A DNA stretch of 64,000 bases from LMUY01 sp965199165 (GTDB lineage Bacteria > Pseudomonadota > Alphaproteobacteria > Acetobacterales > Acetobacteraceae), in assembly GCA_965199165.1 (NCBI GenBank), contig OZ240681.1, forward strand, positions 5,084,001-5,148,000, in the 5' to 3' direction. The notes beneath the pieces are model-generated. The model saw only the letters and a list, made by a program, of their open reading frames with translations. It did not search any database and had not been told where the DNA came from. The stretch's first letter is position 1; each line of letters starts with the position of its first letter. Positions 18,307 to 26,041 of the stretch are shown here, in pieces. Made by a program: the position numbers and the translations under genes.

Positions 18307-19461
18307 ATGACACGGCCGACTACTTACCTGATCCGGATGCTCATCTTCCTCGCGGCCGTCCTCGCCGTCGTGATCTTCCTGATCCCCAAGCTGCGCATCT
18401 TCTTCTCGAGCAACCCTGCGCTCAACGCCTTCATCTGCTTCGTGCTCCTTCTCGGCATCCTCTGGAACCTGCGGCAGGTCCTGCGGCTGGAACCCGAGGT
18501 CGCCTGGGTCGGCGACTACCAGCGCACCCGCCAGCGCCTGTCGGGCCTCGTGCCGCCGAAGCTGCTGGCGCCCATGGCGCGCATGCTGGCCTCCCGCGCC
18601 GAAGCCGCCGGGCGCGAAGGCCGCGTCACCCTCTCCGCCCAGGCCATGCGCAGCCTGCTCGACGGCATCGGCAGCCGGCTCGACGAAAGCCGCGAGCTGT
18701 CCCGCTACGCCACGGCACTGATGATCTTCCTCGGCCTGCTTGGAACGTTCTGGGGCCTGCTGAAGACCGTCAGCGCGGTCGCCGACGTGATCCAGGGCAT
18801 GAGCGTCGGCGGCGGCGACATCAACGCGGTCTTCGACCAGCTCAAGGCCGGGCTTGCCGGGCCGCTCGCCGGCATGTCCACCGCCTTCTCCTCCTCCATG
18901 TTCGGCCTCGCCGGGGCGCTGGTTCTGGGCTTCCTCGATCTTCAGGCCGGGCAGGCCCAGAACCGCTTCTACAACGAGCTGGAGGATTGGCTGGCGGGCT
19001 TTACCCGCCTCTCCTCCGGCGTGCTGGGCGGCGACGGCGAGGGCGGGAACGTGCCACACTATGTGCAGGCGCTGCTGGAACAGACGGCCGAGAACATGGA
19101 AGGCCTGCAGGCCGTGCTCCTCCGCGGCGAAGAAGGGCGACTGCAGTCGACCCAGATCCTCACGACGCTCGTCGACCGCCTCAACACCTTCACCGACACC
19201 ATGCGCGCCAACCAGCAGCTCATGCTGCGTATCGCCGAGACTCAGGCGAGCCTTGCCCCGGCCCTGCAACGCATGACCGACCACCGCGACCACCGGGCCT
19301 CGGACGAGGTCTCGCATGCGCATCTGCGCAACATCGAGCACGCTTTGCAGCGCCTCATCGCGGAATCGGAGCAGGGCCGCGCGCAAACGACCTCCGAGCT
19401 GCGCAACGACATCCGCGTGCTGACCCGCACGATCGCCGCGATCAATGATGGGGCCCGTTAA
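18307..19461 (+). CDS. MotA/TolQ/ExbB-like inner-membrane protein
   Basis: A 384-residue protein with hydrophobic segments at about 6-27, 36-56, 137-160 and 198-222. The latter two (LMIFLGLLGTFWGLLKTV; GPLAGMSTAFSSSMFGLAGALVLG) carry the signature of the MotA/TolQ/ExbB proton-channel family. A C-terminal cytoplasmic region (about 235-384) is predicted helical (AENMEGLQAVLL..., LRNIEHALQRLIAESEQ). It probably forms a proton-driven stator with the OmpA/MotB-like protein encoded 17 bp downstream. No flagellar genes surround it, so a role in envelope energy transduction is more likely than motility. The precise function is unknown. Confidence 0.8.
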   Translation: MTRPTTYLIRMLIFLAAVLAVVIFLIPKLRIFFSSNPALNAFICFVLLLGILWNLRQVLRLEPEVAWVGDYQRTRQRLSGLVPPKLLAPMARMLASRAEAAGREGRVTLSAQAMRSLLDGIGSRLDESRELSRYATALMIFLGLLGTFWGLLKTVSAVADVIQGMSVGGGDINAVFDQLKAGLAGPLAGMSTAFSSSMFGLAGALVLGFLDLQAGQAQNRFYNELEDWLAGFTRLSSGVLGGDGEGGNVPHYVQALLEQTAENMEGLQAVLLRGEEGRLQSTQILTTLVDRLNTFTDTMRANQQLMLRIAETQASLAPALQRMTDHRDHRASDEVSHAHLRNIEHALQRLIAESEQGRAQTTSELRNDIRVLTRTIAAINDGAR

Positions 19462-19478
19462 CATGGGGGCGCGCTGAC

Positions 19479-20906
19479 ATGCCGGGCTTCCACCGCCGAC
19501 GCCCGCATAACGGGCTCGACGCCTGGCCGGGCTACGTGGACGCGCTTTCCACGCTGCTCATGGTCACGATCTTCGTGCTGCTGGTCTTCGTGCTGGCGCA
19601 GGGTCTGCTCTCCGTCACGCTGACGGGCAAGGACAAGGCGCTCGAACGGCTCAACCAGGAGATCTCGCAACTCACCGACATGCTGTCGCTGGAGCGCGGC
19701 CGGGCGGCGGACCTCCAGGGCAACGTTGCGAGCCTTGCGCATGACCTGGGCGAGGTCACTACGGCGCGGGATGCGCTCGCGCATCAGCTGTCGACGGCGC
19801 AGGCGGCGGTCGCCCAGGATACCAGCCAGGTCTCGACGCTCACTGCCCAGCGGGACCGTCTGAGCGCAGAGCTCGCGGACAGTGTGGTGCAAGCGCAGTC
19901 TGCCAGCGCACGGCTGAACGATATCCAGGGGCAGCTCAGCCAGCAGACGCAAGCCGCCGCCGCCGCCAATAGCCAGCTTGTCAGCGTCCAGGCAGCGTTG
20001 ACGGCGACGCAGCAGAAGCTTTCGGCGACCGACACCAGCCTGTCCCAAGCCAACGCCGCCACGGCCGCCGCAACGGCCGCCACCCAGGCCGCCACTGCCC
20101 ACGCGGCCGGTCTGCAAGCCCAGCTGACGGCCGCCGATACCCAGGCCACCACCGCCGCAGCAAGCCTTGCGGCGGCCCGCACCGCGCTGGCGCAGGACCA
20201 GACCCAGATTGCTCAGGCGCAACAGCAGGCGGTCGCCGGTAGCACGGCGCTCAGCCAGCAGAAGCAGGCGACGGATGAAGCGAATACCGAGATCGCGCTC
20301 CTCAACGAGCAGATGGCGCAGCTCCGGGCGCAGCTGACCGCGATCGCCTCGGCGCTCCAGCTTCAGGAGAACCAGGGCAGGGACAAGGATGCCGAAATCG
20401 CCGATCTCGGCCGCAAGCTCAACCTCGCCCTCGCCGCCAAGGTGCAGGAACTGCAACGCTACCGCAGCGACTTCTTCGGCAAGCTGCGCGAGATCCTGAA
20501 GAACCAGCCGAACATCAAGGTCGTCGGCGACCGCTTCGTCTTCCAGAGCGACGTGCTCTTCCCGGTCGACGGCGCGACCATGACGCCAGCCGGGCAGGGG
20601 CAGATCGGCGACATCGCGACCGCCGTCAAAGGCATCATGAAGGAGATCCCGCCCGACCTCTCCTGGATGCTGCGGGTGGACGGCCATGCCGACAGCCAGC
20701 CTGTTACCAGCGGCCAGTACAAGAACAACTGGGACTTGTCGGCCGCGCGGGCCATCGCGGTAGTGCAGCTGCTGATCCAGGATGGCGTGCCCGCGAACCA
20801 CCTCGCGGCGACGGCCTTCGCCGATACGCAGCCGATCGATCCCGCCCCCAATGCAGCCGCGTATGCGAAGAACCGCCGAATTGAATTCCGCCTGACGGAC
20901 CGCTGA
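19479..20906 (+). CDS. OmpA/MotB-family peptidoglycan-binding protein with long coiled coil
   Basis: A 475-residue protein: one transmembrane helix near the N-terminus (about 22-45, VDALSTLLMVTIFVLLVFVLAQGLL), a long Ala/Gln/Thr-rich helical region (about 50-320) likely to form a coiled coil, and a C-terminal OmpA domain (about 355-475) with LRVDGHADSQPV and NWDLSAARAIAVVQLL...KNRRIEFR, the peptidoglycan-binding surface. This is the layout expected of a MotB-like partner of the preceding MotA/ExbB-like protein, with an unusually long periplasmic stalk. The start is ATG at 19479, 17 bp after the upstream gene. Confidence 0.82.
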   Translation: MPGFHRRRPHNGLDAWPGYVDALSTLLMVTIFVLLVFVLAQGLLSVTLTGKDKALERLNQEISQLTDMLSLERGRAADLQGNVASLAHDLGEVTTARDALAHQLSTAQAAVAQDTSQVSTLTAQRDRLSAELADSVVQAQSASARLNDIQGQLSQQTQAAAAANSQLVSVQAALTATQQKLSATDTSLSQANAATAAATAATQAATAHAAGLQAQLTAADTQATTAAASLAAARTALAQDQTQIAQAQQQAVAGSTALSQQKQATDEANTEIALLNEQMAQLRAQLTAIASALQLQENQGRDKDAEIADLGRKLNLALAAKVQELQRYRSDFFGKLREILKNQPNIKVVGDRFVFQSDVLFPVDGATMTPAGQGQIGDIATAVKGIMKEIPPDLSWMLRVDGHADSQPVTSGQYKNNWDLSAARAIAVVQLLIQDGVPANHLAATAFADTQPIDPAPNAAAYAKNRRIEFRLTDR

Positions 20907-20934
20907 GCCGCTACTCTTGATCAGGAACGGGGCG

Positions 20935-21750
20935 ATGCTCGACAACCCAGAGGTGGCGCGTCGCGAATGGACCGTCGGGGCCCAGCGGATCGTGCTGGCC
21001 GACTGCCTCCTGGGTCTGGCGGACCTGCCGCCCGAGAGCATCGACGTCTGCGTGACCTCCCCGCCCTACAACATCGGCGTCGCCTACCGCACCTACCGGG
21101 ACCGGATGCCGCGCGCCGCCTATCTGGATTGGCTTGGCGAGGTCGGCCGGGCGATCCACCGCACGCTCAAGCCTGAGGGCTCGTTCTTCCTCAATGTGGG
21201 CGGCACCGGCGGCGACCCGTGGATTACGAGCGACGCCGGCCGCGCCATGGGCGAGGCCTTCGTGCTGCAGAACCACATCGTCTGGGTCAAGTCGCTGAGC
21301 ATCGGCGGCGATACGGTCGGGCATTTCAAGCCGATCACCAGCCCGCGCTACCTCAACCAGAACCACGAGACCATTTTCCATTTCACCAAGACCGGCGCGG
21401 TCGCCGTCGACCGGCTGGCGGTGGGCGTGCCGTTCAAGGACAAGTCGAACATCGCCCGCTGGGGCCACGCGCGGGACCGGCGTTGCGCCGGCAACGTCTG
21501 GTTCATCCCCTACCAGACCGTGAAGTCCCGCACCGAGAAGTTCGATCATCCGGCGGGCTTCCCGGTCGAGCTGCCGTTGCGCTGCATCCAGCTGCACGGG
21601 GTCGAGGCGCCGTGCGTGCTCGACCCGTTCCTGGGCGCGGGGACGACGCTGGTCGCGGCGCAGAGGCTCGGCGCCCATGGCATCGGTTTCGAGATGGATG
21701 CCGACTACGCCGAACGGGCGGTACAGAGGCTCGCGAGCGACTCGCCGTAG
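20935..21750 (+). CDS. Site-specific DNA methyltransferase, orphan, beta class
   Basis: About 271 residues with the two key motifs of amino-methyltransferases in beta order: catalytic motif IV TSPPYNIG near residue 41-48 and SAM-binding motif I DPFLGAGTTLVAAQRLG near the C-terminus. It transfers a methyl group to adenine N6 or cytosine N4; SPPY is more often seen in N4-cytosine enzymes, but the base cannot be fixed from this. It is shorter than CcrM and has no C-terminal extension. The ATG at 20935 has AGGA 8 nt upstream; an in-frame TTG lies 18 nt before. No restriction enzyme or specificity gene is adjacent, so it is an orphan methylase. Confidence 0.87.
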   Translation: MLDNPEVARREWTVGAQRIVLADCLLGLADLPPESIDVCVTSPPYNIGVAYRTYRDRMPRAAYLDWLGEVGRAIHRTLKPEGSFFLNVGGTGGDPWITSDAGRAMGEAFVLQNHIVWVKSLSIGGDTVGHFKPITSPRYLNQNHETIFHFTKTGAVAVDRLAVGVPFKDKSNIARWGHARDRRCAGNVWFIPYQTVKSRTEKFDHPAGFPVELPLRCIQLHGVEAPCVLDPFLGAGTTLVAAQRLGAHGIGFEMDADYAERAVQRLASDSP

Positions 21751-21784
21751 GCGCTGTTCGCAGGTCGTGTGGCGGCCTTAACAG

Positions 21785-21810
21785 AGCCAAGACCTAGCGG
21801 GATCTTGGCT
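21785..21810. terminator. Possible bidirectional hairpin terminator
   Basis: AGCCAAGA (21785-21792) and TCTTGGCT (21803-21810) form a perfect 8-bp stem around a 10-nt loop, between the convergent methyltransferase (ends 21750) and thioesterase (ends 21960) genes. No T-run follows, so the terminator role is inferred from position. Confidence 0.45.
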
Positions 21811-21898
21811 ACTGCGGACACATGGCCGATGATCGCCCTCATGTCCACCAGGTTGGACGGGCACAGCGCCCCATCGAGTTAGGGCCGAAGTGCGACGA

Positions 21899-21914
21899 GT
21901 TGACGGCCGTCAAC
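21899..21914. repeat. 16-bp perfect palindrome
   Basis: GTTGACGGCCGTCAAC is self-complementary over its full length. It lies in the convergent gap between the methyltransferase and thioesterase genes, 46 bp from the thioesterase stop. It could be a protein-binding site or part of mRNA 3' structure. Confidence 0.4.
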
Positions 21915-21959
21915 TGGGTCAGGCAGACTGTCGTTACGGTACAGAACCCATTGCTTGCG

Positions 21960-22853
21960 TTATAGTGGAGCGACGGCCTGTTCCAAAAGACATCTGCTTT
22001 CGACACGATCCGTCACCGGTTGGCCACTCCCGTCTCCCAGCATTGCATCGGTAAAGGCTTTGCAGAGGGTCGCCACGTTCTCCGGCTGGATGACGCTATG
22101 ATGGTCGCCCGGCAGATCGATGATCTGAAGCGAGAAAAAATGTCTGTTCCAACCGAGATCGGGTGCCTCGTCAGGCGCATCCTGATGGCTCGAGCGGAAC
22201 AAGACGCCGGGCACGTCAAGCCGTGGCCGATCGTTTTTCATCCGCTCGATGAGGTCCAGCAGGAGGTGTTGACGGAGGCGGCAGGTGACGTGCCCGTAGA
22301 GGTCCTCCTGTAAATCGAACGGCAGATGGAAGCGGCGGAGGCGCCCGAGCGCAATTAGCAGCCCGGGTCTGCGCAACCGCGTGACGGCGCCGACGATGGT
22401 GCGTGCGATCTCCTGGGAAAGCTGACGGTCACGCATGGCGAGAGCCCAGCGGCGCCAGCGGGCTTGCGGCGAAGCCGCGCTTGCCGGCACATGCGAGCTT
22501 GACGGCGCATCGACCAGGCCCACCCGGTCGACGCGGCGTCCGGCGGCGGTCAGAGCTTCGGCCACCGCGTAGGCCAACGTGCCGCCGAAGGAATAGCCCG
22601 CCAGAACCAGGTTGCCCGTAGGCGCCACGGATTCCACTTGCTCGCAACAGTGATCGATGAGTTGATCGAGCGTCAAGGCACGGGTGTGATCGGTCCAAAA
22701 GGGGAATTTGACGGGAGTACACCGCAACGCGGGGGCACAGCCTACCCGAAGGGCGGCGAGTTCCCGATCGTCTCCGCCGAGGCCGGGAAAAAGAAGCACG
22801 TGCGGACGATCCAGAGAATTAGCCAAGGAATCCAGCATAACCGGAGGATCCAC
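21960..22853 (-). CDS. Thioesterase domain protein (type II / NRPS-PKS TE-like)
   Basis: A 297-residue alpha/beta-hydrolase. The N-terminal PHVLLFPGLGGDDRELAAL, the nucleophile elbow AGYSFGGTLAYAVAE (Ser near residue 88) and the C-terminal GDHHSVIQPENV with the catalytic His match the thioesterase domains that release or edit acyl chains on carrier proteins in nonribosomal peptide or polyketide synthesis. It is longer at both ends than a typical type II thioesterase. No synthase, carrier protein or phosphopantetheinyl transferase was recognised nearby, so its partner is unknown. Base composition is somewhat lower in GC downstream and upstream, hinting at an acquired segment. Confidence 0.72.
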   Translation of the reverse strand: MDPPVMLDSLANSLDRPHVLLFPGLGGDDRELAALRVGCAPALRCTPVKFPFWTDHTRALTLDQLIDHCCEQVESVAPTGNLVLAGYSFGGTLAYAVAEALTAAGRRVDRVGLVDAPSSSHVPASAASPQARWRRWALAMRDRQLSQEIARTIVGAVTRLRRPGLLIALGRLRRFHLPFDLQEDLYGHVTCRLRQHLLLDLIERMKNDRPRLDVPGVLFRSSHQDAPDEAPDLGWNRHFFSLQIIDLPGDHHSVIQPENVATLCKAFTDAMLGDGSGQPVTDRVESRCLLEQAVAPL

Positions 22854-23441
22854 AGGTTTGACGGGCCGAAATTGGCTCCGCTCGACACTCTTTGCTAAGC
22901 CGTAACCTCATCAAACTTGGTTTTCGGATCGCCTAAGGTTGGCGTCCAAGCGGGTTTTTTGTGCCGCTGCAGTGGGGCTGCTGTCTAGGTTGCATAACAG
23001 ACGAGCACGCCGACCGCGGGCTTACCCGATCGTTCAGCCTTATGCCCGAGCTAACAGGTCCGAGACTTAGTCTCGATGGATCAAAATGCCCTTCCGGATC
23101 CCTCCCCTGTCGTTACCAGGTCAACCGGTCTCCACAAACGAATCAGGCTGGCAACGAAGAAGCTAGTCTGGCCGTAATCGCGGCCGGCATATCGCGCATT
23201 GTCGAATACCTCCGTCGTTCCGATCCGCAACAGACTGACCCGATTGTATAGCCCTGTGCCAGGGAGGCTTGAGAAGGCAAAGCACCAGGCCTGCCGCCGC
23301 AGAAAGCCAAGCGATCCGAATGGACTATTGCCCAACAATAGCTTTACCGTCGGCAGGCGCGCGCCCGTTGCCCGGAAGGCCCTGCACCATCGGCATGTGC
23401 AGCGGCACTAACCGGCGTTGCGGCGACAAACTGGACGATCG
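22854..23441. other. 588-bp low-coding stretch upstream of the thioesterase gene
   Basis: No recognisable gene. The segment is lower in GC than its surroundings, with stop codons scattered in most frames. One minus-strand frame (23081-23338) is open and protein-like in texture but unrecognised. The part nearest 22854 should carry the thioesterase promoter. It may be the residue of a deleted or frame-broken gene. Confidence 0.4.
23081..23338 (-). CDS. Unrecognised short reading frame, possibly a fragment
   Basis: An 85-codon frame that could start at a TTG (23338) and reads LGNSPFGSLGFLRRQAWCF... then YNRVSLLRIGTTEVFDNARY and GQTSFFVASLIRLWRPVD. The frame stays open some way upstream without a good start codon, so it may be the C-terminal part of a longer broken gene. 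I do not recognise the family. Same direction as the thioesterase. Confidence 0.25.
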   Translation of the reverse strand: MLGNSPFGSLGFLRRQAWCFAFSSLPGTGLYNRVSLLRIGTTEVFDNARYAGRDYGQTSFFVASLIRLWRPVDLVTTGEGSGRAF

Positions 23442-24881
23442 TTACGGATCCACGATCCTCCACCCACCGCCAAGAGCCTTGTAGAGTCCGACAAGATCCG
23501 TCTCGATCTCGGTCTCGCTCTGGGCAAGGTCATCCTCGCCCTGCAGCACGGCGGATTCCGCCGAGATGACGTTGAGGAAATCCGTCGCACCCTGCTGGTA
23601 ACTTTGCTGCGCCGCGGCAAGCGCGTTGCGGTCCTTCTCGACAGCTTCGGCCACCAGGTCATGCCGCTGCTGCGCCGCCGCATAGGCCGTCAGCGCATCG
23701 TCCACGTCCTGCCAGGCGGCGAGAACCGTGTCCCGATAATCGAGCGCCGCCTCCCGCTGCTGCGAGCGGCGAAGGCGCAACGTGCCGCGAAGCTGTCCGC
23801 CTTGGAACAGGGGCAGGTTGATCGTCGGCCCGACCGTCGCCTCCAGATCCGGCATCGAGAAGGCATTGAGAACGTGCAGGCCCTGCAGCCCGGCATGTCC
23901 TGTCAACGTGATGTCCGGATAGAAGTCGGCGACCGCGACCCCCGTCTCCGCCGTCGCCATATGCAGCCGTGCCTCCGCCTCGCGAATATCGGGCCGGCGG
24001 CGGAGGAGAGTAGACGGCAGACCGACCGGCACCGCTGGCGGCACGAGCGGCGGCGCGGCGACCGGCGTCAGCTCGCCCGCAAGCGCCCGCGGCGGTTCCG
24101 CCAGAAGATAGCCGATCGCGTTGATGAGTCGCGCAGCCTCTTCCCGCAGCGGCGGCAGCTCGGACGCGATGGTGGCTTGCTGCGCCTCGGCGTTCGCGAT
24201 GTCCAAGGTCGTCGCGACGCCATTCGCGAACTGGTCGCGCACCAGCGCGAGGTCATGATCGGCGAGGGCGAGGTTGCGCCGGTTGATCGCCTCCCGCGCC
24301 TGCGTGCCGCGCAGCTGCATGTAGTCCTGCGCGAGATCCGCGATGGCGCGCAGAGCGATTGCGTGCCGCGCCTCGATCGCCGCTTCGGTATCGGCCCGCT
24401 CGGCCTCCACCGCCCGTCTCACCCGGCCGAACAGATCGAGCTCCCAGGAGGATTGCAGGCTGTTCTCCCACAGGCTGAAGCCCAGCGGCGCGCCCGGCGC
24501 CGGCTCGACCAGCGAGACGGGGCCATTCGGGCTCTCCCGCGTGAAGGTGTATTGGGACTGGGCGCTGATGTGGGGCAGCCCCTGGGACGCTGCCACCTGG
24601 GTCTCGGCCTGGCCCTGCTGCACCCGCTCCAGCGCGCCGGCGAGGCTGATATTCTGCCGCGACAACCGGTCCACCAGCGAGGTCAGCTCCGGATCGCCGA
24701 AGCTCTCCCACCACTGCTCCTCCACCGGCCCGCCATAGGTGCGGCTGCCGACGTCGCTCGGCTCACCGCCCCAGGCGGCCGGGTTGTCCGTCTGCGGCTC
24801 CTGGAAGTCCGGCCCGACCGTGCAGCCCGCCAGGGCCGCCAAGACAAGGGCGAAGAACACGCACGCCCGTCTCTGCTTCAA
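23442..24881 (-). CDS. Outer-membrane efflux lipoprotein, NodT/OprM family
   Basis: A 479-residue TolC-like channel. The signal peptide ends in lipobox LAGC (Cys20), followed by TVGPDFQEPQ, the standard NodT-family start. Two outer-membrane-factor repeats are visible, with the central RRRPDIREAEARLHMATAETGVAVADFYPDITLTG and the C-terminal YQQGATDFLNVISAESAVLQGEDDLAQSE. It exports substrates across the outer membrane with the adaptor encoded immediately upstream (4-bp overlap). It is the last gene of a three-gene efflux operon. Confidence 0.94.
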   Translation of the reverse strand: MKQRRACVFFALVLAALAGCTVGPDFQEPQTDNPAAWGGEPSDVGSRTYGGPVEEQWWESFGDPELTSLVDRLSRQNISLAGALERVQQGQAETQVAASQGLPHISAQSQYTFTRESPNGPVSLVEPAPGAPLGFSLWENSLQSSWELDLFGRVRRAVEAERADTEAAIEARHAIALRAIADLAQDYMQLRGTQAREAINRRNLALADHDLALVRDQFANGVATTLDIANAEAQQATIASELPPLREEAARLINAIGYLLAEPPRALAGELTPVAAPPLVPPAVPVGLPSTLLRRRPDIREAEARLHMATAETGVAVADFYPDITLTGHAGLQGLHVLNAFSMPDLEATVGPTINLPLFQGGQLRGTLRLRRSQQREAALDYRDTVLAAWQDVDDALTAYAAAQQRHDLVAEAVEKDRNALAAAQQSYQQGATDFLNVISAESAVLQGEDDLAQSETEIETDLVGLYKALGGGWRIVDP

Positions 24882-26032
24882 TTGGCCGTCACCCGCGTAT
24901 CGTGGCCGGCCTGGCGGGCGACGACATCGGCGAGACCGGTGTGGACCGTCGTCTCCACCGAAAGGCCGAGGCGGAGAAGCCTCGCCAGCGGCTGGTTCGG
25001 CACGAGCACGACCTTTACCGCCAGGCGCTGCACGATCTTGGTGAAGTTGCCCGTCGCGTTGTCGGGCGCGATGGGCGAGAAGACCGCGCCGGAGGCAGGA
25101 GCGACGCTGTCGACGACGCCGTTCAGCACGATGTCGTAGGCGTCGACATGGATGCGGACGGATTGGCCGGGCAGCATGTGGCGCAGCGCCAGTTCCCGGT
25201 AATCCGCCTCGATATAAACGTCATTCAGCGGCACCAGAACCATCATGGCCGCTCCGGGCGTGACGTAGTTCCCGACCTGGACGGACTTCTCGCCGATCAT
25301 CCCGCTCAGGGGGGCGACGACGCGCGTGTAGGACAGGTTCAGCCGCGCCTGAGCGAGCGCCGCCTGGTCCGCCTGCACCGTCGCCTGCGCGGAGGCGCGC
25401 TGGGCCCGGAGGACGTCGAGCTGATGCTGGGACGCCTGGAGGGAGGCCTCGGCCGCCGCAAGCTGCGCCTGCTGGACCCGCAATGTGCTCTGCGCTTCCT
25501 GGGCCTTCTCCTGCGGCCCGGCGCCACTCGCCGCCAGGTTGCTGTAGCGGCGGGCATTGGCCTCGGCCAGGGTCAGCTGGGCGCGGATCTCGTCGGTCTG
25601 CGCGCTGTTCTCGTTGATTTCCGACGGCTGCCGGCCGATGAGGGCCGAACTGTCCTGGACCTCCGCCTGATCGCGAGCGAGTTGCGCCTCGGCCTGATCG
25701 ACCGCGGCCTGGAAGTCTCGCGGATCCAGCATCGCCAGAACCTGGCCGGCCTGAACCTGCTGGTTGTCATGCACGTCGACGGAGACGACCTGCCCCGCCA
25801 CACGCGGCGCGACGGATGTGTAGTGCGCCGTGACATAGGCGTCGTCCGTCCAGATATCCGGGTCGGGCACGTAGATGATGGCGAGAACGACGCCGATGAA
25901 CCCGACGACGATGGCGCCGGCGAGGAACCAGGGCCACAGCGGCGTCCGCTTCTCCTCCTGCGGGTTCTGGCCGCCGCCGCTCTGGCTCTGATTGTCCTGG
26001 TGGTCGGACTGGTTCGACTGATGGGTGTCCAT
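24878..26032 (-). CDS. HlyD/EmrA-type periplasmic adaptor protein
   Basis: A 384-residue membrane fusion protein: a short cytoplasmic N-terminus rich in Gln/Asn/Ser, one transmembrane helix (about 32-52, LWPWFLAGAIVVGFIGVVLAIIYVP), a lipoyl half-motif (VAGQVVSVDVHDNQQVQAGQVLAMLD), a helical hairpin (about 100-225) and the second lipoyl/beta-barrel part (RVVAPLSGMIGEKSVQVGNYVTPG). This is the EmrA layout. It links the DHA2 pump and the NodT-type channel. The gene starts 9 bp after emrB-like 26042 and overlaps the channel gene by 4 bp. Confidence 0.93.
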   Translation of the reverse strand: MDTHQSNQSDHQDNQSQSGGGQNPQEEKRTPLWPWFLAGAIVVGFIGVVLAIIYVPDPDIWTDDAYVTAHYTSVAPRVAGQVVSVDVHDNQQVQAGQVLAMLDPRDFQAAVDQAEAQLARDQAEVQDSSALIGRQPSEINENSAQTDEIRAQLTLAEANARRYSNLAASGAGPQEKAQEAQSTLRVQQAQLAAAEASLQASQHQLDVLRAQRASAQATVQADQAALAQARLNLSYTRVVAPLSGMIGEKSVQVGNYVTPGAAMMVLVPLNDVYIEADYRELALRHMLPGQSVRIHVDAYDIVLNGVVDSVAPASGAVFSPIAPDNATGNFTKIVQRLAVKVVLVPNQPLARLLRLGLSVETTVHTGLADVVARQAGHDTRVTAN

Positions 26033-26041
26033 GGCGGCGCT

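Noticed and set aside
17305..20906. Zorya defence system
   Set aside because: MotA/MotB-like genes are present, but no ZorC, ZorD or ZorE effector genes were recognised, and the neighbours are not defence genes.
19458..21041. Long open frame on the minus strand opposite the OmpA-like gene
   Set aside because: Arg/Gly/Leu-rich antisense shadow of a high-GC gene; the plus-strand protein has clear domains.
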